Source: Asticcacaulis solisilvae
GTDB taxonomy: Bacteria; Pseudomonadota; Alphaproteobacteria; Caulobacterales; Caulobacteraceae
Direction: 5' to 3'
Length of the DNA: 64,000 bases
Assembly (NCBI RefSeq): GCF_017875235.1
Contig: NZ_JAGGMI010000001.1
Location: forward strand, 496,001 to 560,000
Numbering within the stretch: the first letter of the stretch is position 1; each line of letters starts with the position of its first letter. The position numbers and the translations under genes were made by a program. This document shows, in pieces, positions 17,559-24,709 of the stretch. The notes below the pieces were generated by a model. It was not told where the DNA came from. It saw only the letters and a list, made by a program, of their open reading frames with translations, and searched no databases.

Positions 17559-18944
17559 TTAGCGCTTCGCGGCCACGGGGGAGATATAAGCGGGATCGTC
17601 GACCATCGGGTCGAAGGCCAGAAGCTTGACCGCCTCGCGCTCGGCTTCACGGCGGGCAAGCTCCTTAAGCTGCTCCGGCGTCGCGTTGGCGGGTATGACG
17701 GTCGGCCGCATGTCGCTGGCGTGATATTGCAGTTGGGCGGGTTCCGGCAGCTTGATCGGCAGGGCCGACACCGGCCGGCCGAGATTGGCGACTTCGAGGC
17801 CAGCCAGCAGGAAACCGCCGCTGGCGTAAAGCGCCGTCGTCTCGCGCCGGGTCGGCACGGGCTGGTCGCCGGCCGACTGGACCTGCCCCAGTATGCCGCT
17901 TGGCAGGACGTACTGGTTCAAGCCGGCCCAGCCCTTCAGGACGTGCGGTAGGTACTTGTCGCGCTCCAGAATGCCGTGGTTGATGCCGAAGGCCAGAGCG
18001 TAGGTGTAAAACGCGGTCCCAGAGGTTTCCGGTTCGGGAAAGGCGTCCGGGTCGAGCAGGCTTGAGCGCCACAGGCCGTCGGCCTGCTGCAATGAGGCGA
18101 TCCTTGCCGCCATCTCACGGTATAGGGCGATGTAGCGCGGCCGCGTCGGGAAGTCCTCGGGCATGACCTCCAGCACGCGGGCAAGACCGGCCAGCACCCA
18201 GCCTTCGCCGCGCGCCCAGAAGATCTTCTTCCCGTTGGGCGACCGGCGCTCGATGAAGCGCTCGTCGCGGGCATAGAGATGCTGCTCGGTGTCGTAGAGA
18301 CGCTCATAGGTGCGCCACCATTGGACGTCCATGGCCTGGATATATTTGGGATCGCCGGTGATGGCCGACATGCGCGCCAGGACCGGCGGCGCCATGAACA
18401 GGCTGTCGCACCACCACCAGACCAGCTTTTTCGGCTGCGGCGACAGGGTCAGATAGGGCAGCGTGTAGTCGAGACGCTGTTTCAAAGGCAGCAAGGTGCC
18501 GGGCGAGCCGGTATGCAGATAGATCGCCTGATAGAGATCGCCGATCGCCTGATCGTCGGCATTGATCAGGTGGACCGGTGCGCCGTCGCCCTGATGGCCG
18601 TAGTTGAAGCGACGGGCGGTGCTGAGACCATAGTCCAGCACGTCCGGCGCATCGGTCGTTTGCGTCAGCTTCATGGCGCCGACGAAGAAGGTCGCCGAAA
18701 TCCAGTTGGTGCTGACGCCAAAGCGGCGCGGCGCGGCGCCGTCCTCGATGCCTTTCAGCCTTGCGACCTCCGCCGATGCCGAGCGCCTGAGAATGCTTAG
18801 GGTCTCCTCGCGATCGGGGATGGCATCCGGCCGGACCGCCGGCGTTTTCGGCGCCTCGGTCGCGGGCGCGGCAGCGGAGATGTCAGTCGCAGGAGCGGCA
18901 AGCATGACGGCGACCGCCAGGGACAAGCAGAATTGGCGTCTCAT
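17559..18944 (-). CDS. GH105/GH88 unsaturated rhamnogalacturonyl hydrolase
   Basis: Exported hydrolase removing the unsaturated 4-deoxy-uronate that pectin lyases leave at the non-reducing end. 461 residues: signal peptide to about 24, then an (alpha/alpha)6 barrel with WWWCDSLFMAPP near 177-188 (the catalytic Asp as in YteR), WARGEGWVLAGL near 249-260 and ETSGTAFYTYALAFGIN. ATG 18944 chosen because AGAGG lies eight bases upstream; a further ATG at 18962 has no site. It lies upstream of and divergent from the GH2-PL22-SDR operon. Its leader carries a terminator-like hairpin (19003-19040) and a 10-bp inverted repeat (19099-19142) shared in part with the other GH105 gene of the window. Confidence 0.9.
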   Translation of the reverse strand: MRRQFCLSLAVAVMLAAPATDISAAAPATEAPKTPAVRPDAIPDREETLSILRRSASAEVARLKGIEDGAAPRRFGVSTNWISATFFVGAMKLTQTTDAPDVLDYGLSTARRFNYGHQGDGAPVHLINADDQAIGDLYQAIYLHTGSPGTLLPLKQRLDYTLPYLTLSPQPKKLVWWWCDSLFMAPPVLARMSAITGDPKYIQAMDVQWWRTYERLYDTEQHLYARDERFIERRSPNGKKIFWARGEGWVLAGLARVLEVMPEDFPTRPRYIALYREMAARIASLQQADGLWRSSLLDPDAFPEPETSGTAFYTYALAFGINHGILERDKYLPHVLKGWAGLNQYVLPSGILGQVQSAGDQPVPTRRETTALYASGGFLLAGLEVANLGRPVSALPIKLPEPAQLQYHASDMRPTVIPANATPEQLKELARREAEREAVKLLAFDPMVDDPAYISPVAAKR

Positions 18945-19002
18945 TTTCGTTTCCTCTCCCATGCGGATCGGGCGTCCACTGGATGATTACACAGCACGCA
19001 GG

Positions 19003-19040
19003 AAAAAGGGCCGCCCCTCCGGTCTTCAGGAGGGACGGCC
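19003..19040 (-). terminator. Leader terminator or attenuator of GH105 gene
   Basis: On the minus strand a 12-bp stem with one mismatch (19029-19040 with 19009-19020, eight-base loop) is followed after CC by five T residues (A run 19003-19007). It lies about 60 bp upstream of the GH105 start and no other minus-strand gene precedes it for 4.5 kb, so it would act on the GH105 leader itself. Confidence 0.55.
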
Positions 19041-19098
19041 AGTCGTGAGTTCCAAACGGGGAGTTAAGAACTCAAACGCGAAAGCGCAAACGGACCAA

Positions 19099-19142
19099 AT
19101 CGTTCCGATAATTGATCTTAATCATATTAAATTCGGAACGAT
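19099..19142. promoter_or_regulatory. Inverted ATCGTTCCGA operator pair
   Basis: ATCGTTCCGA (19099-19108) and TCGGAACGAT (19133-19142) are perfect 10-bp inverted repeats with centres 34 bp apart, about three helical turns. CGTTCCGATAAT (19101-19112) recurs exactly at 37255-37266, upstream of the second GH105 gene. Confidence 0.5.
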
Positions 19143-19304
19143 ATGCCAAGCCATCATGCGCAAATATCGTACAATTTTTCATGTATGACAGCGATATGCC
19201 AAACTTGCAACCTTTTGATCAAGCGTGACGCAAAATGCTTATTATGTCGGACAATACCGAATAAAACGCCCCCTGTTACCGATTACAAATCGAAAAACAA
19301 ACTG

Positions 19305-19333
19305 TTGACATGATTGATATTGATTTTTACTCA
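19305..19333 (+). promoter_or_regulatory. Promoter of GH2-PL22-SDR operon
   Basis: Consensus TTGACA (19305-19310), 17-bp spacer, weak -10 TACTCA (19328-19333), 76 bp upstream of the GH2 start. Confidence 0.4.
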
Positions 19334-19408
19334 TGACCAAGCAGGCGCGTTCGACGGAAGCTTCCCCGCCGCGCGTTTCAATAACGGGCATTAAAAGCAG
19401 GGCGGAAC

Positions 19409-21805
19409 ATGAAATCTCATTACAGAATGGCCGTTTCCATTGTCGGAATGGCGGCGCTTTTGGCGGGCCTTCCGGCGGCCGCCGGCGAGGCGCGCAATTT
19501 CGACGCTGGCTGGACCTTCGCCAAGGGCGATATTGCCGGCGCTGAACAGGTCGCCACGCCCATGGCCGACTGGCAGAAGGTCGACCTGCCGCACGATTGG
19601 TCGATAGCGGGCCCCTTCGATCAGTACGCCCCGGCCACAGGCTCGGGTGGCTGGCTGCCGACCGGCGTTGCCTGGTACCGCAAGAGCTTCACCCTGCCCG
19701 CCGCCGACAAGGGCAAACGTGTCTTCATTGAGCTGGACGGCGTCATGGATCGCGGCGGCGTGTGGATCAACGGCATGCACGTCGGCCACCGCCCCAACGG
19801 CTATTCCAGCGTCCGCTATGAGATCACCGACCACCTGAAGTGGGACGGCGACAATGTCATTTCCGTGCGTGCCGACACCACTGCCCAGCCGGCTTCACGC
19901 TGGTACGCCGGCGGCGGCATCTATCGCCATGTCCGGCTGATCGTCACCGGCGACGTCCATGTCGACGGTCACGGCACCTATGTCACGACGCCGAAGATCG
20001 ATGCCAACAACGCCACAGTGAAGGTCGAAAGCGCCATCATCAATCGCACGACGTCGGAAAAAACCGCGCACATCGAAGTCAGCCTGACCGGCCCGGACGG
20101 CAAGCCCGCGGGCACATTCAAGGGCGGCACGCTTACCCTGCCCGCCGGCCGGTCCGTCAAGCTGTCGGCCGAGGGCGCCATCAACAATCCAAAGCTCTGG
20201 GATATCGGCCAGGGCAATCTTTATACGGCCAGCCTCAAGATCGTATCGGACAATTCTAGCGGTTCTGGGGGCGAAACGCTGGAAACCGACACGGCGACCT
20301 TCGGCGTGCGCCAGATCGAATTCCGCGCCGACACCGGCTTCTGGATCAATGGCAGGAACGTCAAGCTGAAGGGCACCGCCATCCACGCCGACGGCGGCGC
20401 CTTCGGCATGGCCGTGCCGCTGAGTTTCTATGAGCGCCGCCTGAAGGGCTTGCAAGCGCTGGGCGTGAACGCCATCCGCACCGCCCATCACCCATTCAGC
20501 CCGGAATTTCTTGACCTGTGCGACAAGCTGGGCATCGTCGTCATGAACGAAGCCTTCGACATGTGGACGGTCGCCAAGAATCCTTACGACTACCATCTGT
20601 TCTTCACCGACTGGTCGTCGATCGACGCCCGCGACTTCGTCAAGCGCGACCGCAACCACCCGTCGGTCGTCATCTGGTCGATCGGCAATGAGATCCACGA
20701 CACACCCTACCCCGTCGTCGCCAAATCGATCATCGCGCGCCTCAAGCCCATCTTCAACACCGAAGACCCGTCGCGCCCCGTGACCATGGCGCTGTTCCGG
20801 CCCAACACATCAGGCGACTACAAGAACGGCCTGGCCGACATGCTGGACGTGGTCGGCCAGAACTATCGCGAAAACGAGCTGACCCAGGCGCACAAGGATA
20901 AGCCGACCCGCAAGATCATCGGCACCGAGAACGGCAAGAACCGCGCGAACTGGCTGCCGGTGCGCGACTACGCCCCCTATGCCGGCATGTTCCTGTGGAC
21001 CGGCGCCGACTACCTGGGTGAGGCCGACCGCGCCGGCTGGCCATTCATCTCCAACCCGTCGGGCCTGGTCGACCGCACCGACGCCGTCAAGCCAATCGGC
21101 TGGGAGCGCGCCTCGTGGTGGGCTGAAACACCCGTCGCCAGGATCGGCCGCCGCGTGACGGAAGTCATCGATACGTCCGAGCTGCCGACCATGGTCGGCA
21201 TCGCCATGCCGCAACCCAAGGGCCCGGGCGTGCTCAATGACTGGACGCCGGCGGACCAGGCGGCGCACACCGAGAAGGTCGAGATCGTCGCCAATACGCC
21301 TGAGGTCGAGCTGTTCCTCAACGGCAAGTCGCTGGGCAGGAAGCCGAAGAACGCCGACGACAGCGCCATCAAGTACGATGTGCACTATGCGCCGGGCATG
21401 ATCCGCGTCGTCGGTTATGACGCGTCGGGCAAGGTGGTGACGCAGGACGAGCTGAAGACCGCCGGCAAGCCCGCTGCCGTCCGCCTCGAGGCCGAGCAGA
21501 AGAGCATCGCGCGCGGCTTCGACCATGTGGGCTATATACGCGTCCAGGTCGTCGATGCCAAAGGCGTGCGCGTGCCCGATGCCGCTCACAAGCTGACCGT
21601 GTCGGTCGAGGGCGCGGGCCAGTTGGCGGCCTTCGACAATGGTTCGCCAACAGATTCAACCGTCTTTTCGTCGCCGGTTCGCAATGCCTGGAACGGCCGC
21701 GCGCTGGTCATGGTCCGCGCTATTGACAGCAAGGGCGCGATCAAGGTCAAGGTAACTGGCGAAGGCCTGACACCCGCGACCGCCACGATCGACGTAAAGG
21801 AGTAG
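19409..21805 (+). CDS. GH2 beta-galactosidase-like exported hydrolase
   Basis: Exported glycosidase of 798 residues. It has a signal peptide to about 26, a sugar-binding jelly roll (DLPHDWSIAGPF, GVAWYRKSF, SRWYAGGGIYRHVRL), an immunoglobulin-like domain, and a TIM barrel with AIRTAHHPFSPEF near 355-367. The acid/base Glu is in IWSIGNEIHDTPY near 422-434 and the probable nucleophile Glu in IIGTENGKN near 505-513. C-terminal DUF4982-like and further Ig-like domains follow (VELFLNGKSLG, VRLEAEQKSIARG). Likely beta-galactosidase, but family members also cleave beta-glucuronides; the pectin context fits removal of galactose side chains. First gene of an operon with PL22 (three bases on) and an SDR. 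Confidence 0.88.
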   Translation: MKSHYRMAVSIVGMAALLAGLPAAAGEARNFDAGWTFAKGDIAGAEQVATPMADWQKVDLPHDWSIAGPFDQYAPATGSGGWLPTGVAWYRKSFTLPAADKGKRVFIELDGVMDRGGVWINGMHVGHRPNGYSSVRYEITDHLKWDGDNVISVRADTTAQPASRWYAGGGIYRHVRLIVTGDVHVDGHGTYVTTPKIDANNATVKVESAIINRTTSEKTAHIEVSLTGPDGKPAGTFKGGTLTLPAGRSVKLSAEGAINNPKLWDIGQGNLYTASLKIVSDNSSGSGGETLETDTATFGVRQIEFRADTGFWINGRNVKLKGTAIHADGGAFGMAVPLSFYERRLKGLQALGVNAIRTAHHPFSPEFLDLCDKLGIVVMNEAFDMWTVAKNPYDYHLFFTDWSSIDARDFVKRDRNHPSVVIWSIGNEIHDTPYPVVAKSIIARLKPIFNTEDPSRPVTMALFRPNTSGDYKNGLADMLDVVGQNYRENELTQAHKDKPTRKIIGTENGKNRANWLPVRDYAPYAGMFLWTGADYLGEADRAGWPFISNPSGLVDRTDAVKPIGWERASWWAETPVARIGRRVTEVIDTSELPTMVGIAMPQPKGPGVLNDWTPADQAAHTEKVEIVANTPEVELFLNGKSLGRKPKNADDSAIKYDVHYAPGMIRVVGYDASGKVVTQDELKTAGKPAAVRLEAEQKSIARGFDHVGYIRVQVVDAKGVRVPDAAHKLTVSVEGAGQLAAFDNGSPTDSTVFSSPVRNAWNGRALVMVRAIDSKGAIKVKVTGEGLTPATATIDVKE

Positions 21806-21808
21806 ACC

Positions 21809-23008
21809 ATGCGTTCCGCACTCCTGATCGCCGCCATGATCGCGGCCCTTGCCACGCCCGCCCTGGCCGAGGTCGGCAAGCGCTATCCGTCCGAAAAGCG
21901 CGTCATCGCCGACGCGGTCACCGGCCGACCGCTGACGCTGCTGACCTCGGGCGCGGTCGGAGACGCTAAGATCTACCCGACCCATCCCCAGTGGGCCAAG
22001 GACGGCGTCAATATCGTCTTCCGTTCCGGGGAACGGGCCGGATCACCGCAGATCTTTGCCGTCAATGAGACGACGGGTGACATCGTACAACTGACCGACG
22101 GCCCGGGCGTCGATATCGGCTCGATCAATGTCGCGCGGCTGTCGAACCGCGTCTTCTACCTGCGCAAGGGCGACACCCCGGTGCTGAAGTCGATCGACCT
22201 GACGGCGCTGCTGGCCGATTCAAAAGCCGGCAAGCTGAAGGCCGAAGGCTATGAGACCAGCCACGGCAAGCTGCCGGATGGCTTCATCAATGCCGGCGGC
22301 TTTACCCTCGATGCCGATGAAAAGACCGCCTATTTCGGCTTCGACCAGCAAAAGGCGCCGCCGCGCGCGCAAGGCGGCCCCGTGCCGCAGGTGCCGGGCG
22401 GGATTCTTGCCATGGACATCGCCACCGGCAAGACGCGGACCGTCATAAAGTCCGAGTTCCGCATGGGCCACGTCCAGGCCAATCCGTTCAAGCCCGGCGA
22501 AATCCTCTACTGCTGGGAAACAGGCGGAGACGCGCCGCAACGCATGTGGATCGTCAATGCCGACGGTACCGGCAATCGCGAAGTTTTCCGGGAATCGCCC
22601 GACGACTGGGTGACCCACGAACAGTTCGCCGACGCTGACCACGTCATCTTCAACCTCCTGGGCCACACGCCAAAACTGTCGCAGCGGGCAACCGGCATCA
22701 TGGTCATCGACCTGCGCACCGGCGACATCGAAAATTTGGGCCAGGTGCCGTTCAAGTCCAAGGCACGCAGCTTCTGGCACAATGGCGTGACCTATGACGG
22801 CCGCTACGCCGCCGGCGACACCTTCAACGGCGACCTCTACCTGATCGACCGCGCAAGCGGCGAACGCAAGCTGCTGTCGACCGGCCACTTCATGAAGCCC
22901 GACCACCTGCACCCCAGCTTCAGCGCCGATAATACGCGCCTGCTCGTCCAGTCCGGCCTCCTGACCGAGGGCAAGAAGCTGTCGCTGATCGTCATTCCAA
23001 TAAACTAA
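21809..23008 (+). CDS. ogl: Oligogalacturonate lyase, PL22
   Basis: Beta-propeller lyase converting unsaturated or saturated oligogalacturonides (mainly dimers) to 5-keto-4-deoxyuronate. 399 residues with a signal peptide (to about 21, ALAEVGKRYP), so probably periplasmic, whereas the Dickeya/Yersinia enzymes are cytoplasmic. Family strings are THPQWAKDG near 53-61, MGHVQANPFKPGEILYCWETGGDAPQ (as MGHVQANPFKPGEIL then WETGGDAPQRMW, near 220-245), DDWVTHEQF near 267-275 and PDHLHPSFS near 365-373. The His residues correspond to the metal site. The ribosome site GGAG overlaps the GH2 stop codon, and the next gene starts eight bases after it, so all three are coupled. Confidence 0.87.
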   Translation: MRSALLIAAMIAALATPALAEVGKRYPSEKRVIADAVTGRPLTLLTSGAVGDAKIYPTHPQWAKDGVNIVFRSGERAGSPQIFAVNETTGDIVQLTDGPGVDIGSINVARLSNRVFYLRKGDTPVLKSIDLTALLADSKAGKLKAEGYETSHGKLPDGFINAGGFTLDADEKTAYFGFDQQKAPPRAQGGPVPQVPGGILAMDIATGKTRTVIKSEFRMGHVQANPFKPGEILYCWETGGDAPQRMWIVNADGTGNREVFRESPDDWVTHEQFADADHVIFNLLGHTPKLSQRATGIMVIDLRTGDIENLGQVPFKSKARSFWHNGVTYDGRYAAGDTFNGDLYLIDRASGERKLLSTGHFMKPDHLHPSFSADNTRLLVQSGLLTEGKKLSLIVIPIN

Positions 23009-23016
23009 GGATCTCA

Positions 23017-23778
23017 ATGCTTACCGACCTCAAAGACAAGGCCGTGCTGGTTACCGGCGCCTCCTCCGGTATCGGCGCCGCGGCGGCGATCGGTTTCGCC
23101 AGGCACGGCGCGGCGGTCGCCGTCCACTATGGCGCCAACGCGGACGGCGCCCGCGAGGTCGTACAGGCCATCACCGATCTCGGCGGCAAGGCGGCGCTCA
23201 TTCAGGCCGACCTGACCGATCCGAAGACGGCGTCCCAGATGGTCGCCGAGGCCGCCACGGCCTTGGGCAAGCTCGACATCCTGGTCAACAATGCCGGTTC
23301 GCTGTGCGGCCGCAAACCCTTCATGGAGATCGACGACGCACTCTACGACAACGTCATGAACCTCAATGTCCGCTCGGTTATCAACGCCTCTCAAGCCGCC
23401 GTGCCGCTGATCGAAACCCAGGGCGGCGGCACTATCATCAATGTCGGCTCGATCGCCGGCAATGACGGCGGTGGGCCGGGTTCGGGCCACTATGCCTGCG
23501 CCAAGGCCTATATTCATAACCTGACACGTCACATGGCGCGCGACCTGGCCGGACGCGGCATCCGCGTCAATGCCATCGCGCCTGGCGTCATCGAAACGCC
23601 CTTCCACGCGGCCACGCCGGCCGACCGCATGGAAGCCATGAAGAACGCCACCCAGCTCAAGCGTGTCGGCACGCCCGACGACTGCACCGGCACCCTGCTC
23701 TACCTCGCTTCGGAGCAGATGAGCGGCTACATCACCGGCCAGATCATCCATATCAATGGTGGGCAATATATGCCTTAG
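23017..23778 (+). CDS. Short-chain dehydrogenase/reductase
   Basis: Cytoplasmic NAD(P)H-dependent oxidoreductase of 253 residues. Rossmann motif TGASSGIGAAAA near 14-25, NNAGS near 90-94, and the catalytic Ser/Tyr/Lys in NVGSIAGND and GHYACAKAY. The C-terminus INGGQYMP is typical of the family. Coming directly after oligogalacturonate lyase, it may reduce 5-keto-4-deoxyuronate (DEH reductase) or act as KduD (2-dehydro-3-deoxygluconate dehydrogenase). The sequence alone does not decide between these. The ribosome site AAGGA overlaps the PL22 stop. It ends the operon just before a large inverted repeat that could act as a terminator. Confidence 0.8.
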   Translation: MLTDLKDKAVLVTGASSGIGAAAAIGFARHGAAVAVHYGANADGAREVVQAITDLGGKAALIQADLTDPKTASQMVAEAATALGKLDILVNNAGSLCGRKPFMEIDDALYDNVMNLNVRSVINASQAAVPLIETQGGGTIINVGSIAGNDGGGPGSGHYACAKAYIHNLTRHMARDLAGRGIRVNAIAPGVIETPFHAATPADRMEAMKNATQLKRVGTPDDCTGTLLYLASEQMSGYITGQIIHINGGQYMP

Positions 23779-23783
23779 GCCAG

Positions 23784-23939
23784 GCACCGTAAGGTCCCCC
23801 TTCCGTCAGCTCGCATAGGCTCGCTGCCACCTTCCCCGTAAACGGGGAAGGAAACGAAAATGAGCTTAATCAATTCCTTCCCCGTTTACGGGGAAGGTGG
23901 CATTTGCGGAGCAAATGACGGAAGGGGGACTTACGGTGC
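23784..23939. repeat. Large inverted repeat (paired REP-like units)
   Basis: Two nearly identical arms of about 65 bp face each other between convergent genes. Each arm has GTCCCCCTTCCGTCA, a small variable hairpin, then GCCACC and the 22-bp palindrome made of CCTTCCCCGTA and TACGGGGAAGG. The variable hairpins differ (23810s versus 23905s) while the rest is conserved, as in bacterial interspersed mosaic elements. The right arm overlaps the last codons and stop of the ThuA gene. Probably also acts as a two-way terminator. Confidence 0.75.
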
Positions 23940-24701
23940 CGCCATCCGTCCGGTGACCGTCCAGTAGACGCCGCCAAAGATATGGCTCAGATACTGCGGG
24001 TCGCGGTACATTTCGCCATTGTGCCCAAGCGTGGTGACGAAGACGCGACCCTTTTCGTAAGCATGATACCAGGCGATCGGATGGTCCTTACCCATCGGCT
24101 TGACGGTTTGGCCCGGCCAGATCTTGGTCGGATCGTAGCTGTCTTCATCAACGCCCAGCACCGTGTGGATCTTCACATTGTGGGGATTGGTCGTGGTGTA
24201 GAACTCGTCGCTCCACAGCCAGCGCTCAGGCACGCCATAGGTCGCCGGAAAGGTTTTGTCGACGACCGTGACGACGCCCGTCTGCAACATGGGATGGACG
24301 CCGACGGTCCGGCCGACCAGCTTTTCGTACCACGGCCAGCTGTTCGCCGGCAGGGCGATGGCCGCACGGTGCACCACCATCGCATTGCCGCCCGAACGCA
24401 TATAGGTCTCAAAGCCGCCGCGCTGGGCGGGGCTCAGGTCCTCGATCGGCGTATTCAGCAGCATGACCGCCGCGTACTGCCCCATATCCTTCTCAAGGTC
24501 CTCCGGCCTGTTGGTCCACACGACCTCGAAGGCGTGCAACTTGGCCATCTTTTCCATGCTGTCACGCGCGATCGGGATATATTCGTAGTGATACTTGGAG
24601 GGCATGGCGAGGACCAGCAGCTTGAACTGGTTCTCCGCCCAACCGGCTGACGGGAACACGACGGCCAGCACCGCCACAAGCATCACTACCAAACGTCGCA
24701 T
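23931..24701 (-). CDS. Exported ThuA-domain protein
   Basis: 256 residues: signal peptide (to about 22, SAGWAEN) followed by a ThuA-like class I glutamine-amidotransferase fold (FKLLVLAMPSKYHYEY, YAAVMLLNTPIEDLSPAQR, GGNAMVVHRA, WYHAYEKGRVFVTTLGHNGE). ThuA-type proteins are found in many glycan-utilisation clusters; some act in trehalose or keto-sugar metabolism, but most have no tested activity. It starts eight bases after the stop of the 1000-residue beta-helix protein (TAGGAAGTTAC before the ATG), so the two form an operon controlled from the LacI-type operator at 27738-27751. The function here is not known. Confidence 0.8.
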   Translation of the reverse strand: MRRLVVMLVAVLAVVFPSAGWAENQFKLLVLAMPSKYHYEYIPIARDSMEKMAKLHAFEVVWTNRPEDLEKDMGQYAAVMLLNTPIEDLSPAQRGGFETYMRSGGNAMVVHRAAIALPANSWPWYEKLVGRTVGVHPMLQTGVVTVVDKTFPATYGVPERWLWSDEFYTTTNPHNVKIHTVLGVDEDSYDPTKIWPGQTVKPMGKDHPIAWYHAYEKGRVFVTTLGHNGEMYRDPQYLSHIFGGVYWTVTGRMAAP

Positions 24702-24709
24702 GTAACTTC

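Larger units (their letters stand above)
18945..19408. other. Divergent regulatory region, GH105 / GH2 operon
   Basis: AT-rich control region without a recognisable gene. In order it holds a minus-strand terminator-like hairpin (19003-19040), a pair of inverted ATCGTTCCGA sites (19099-19142) and the plus-strand promoter of the GH2 operon (19305-19333). Confidence 0.6.
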
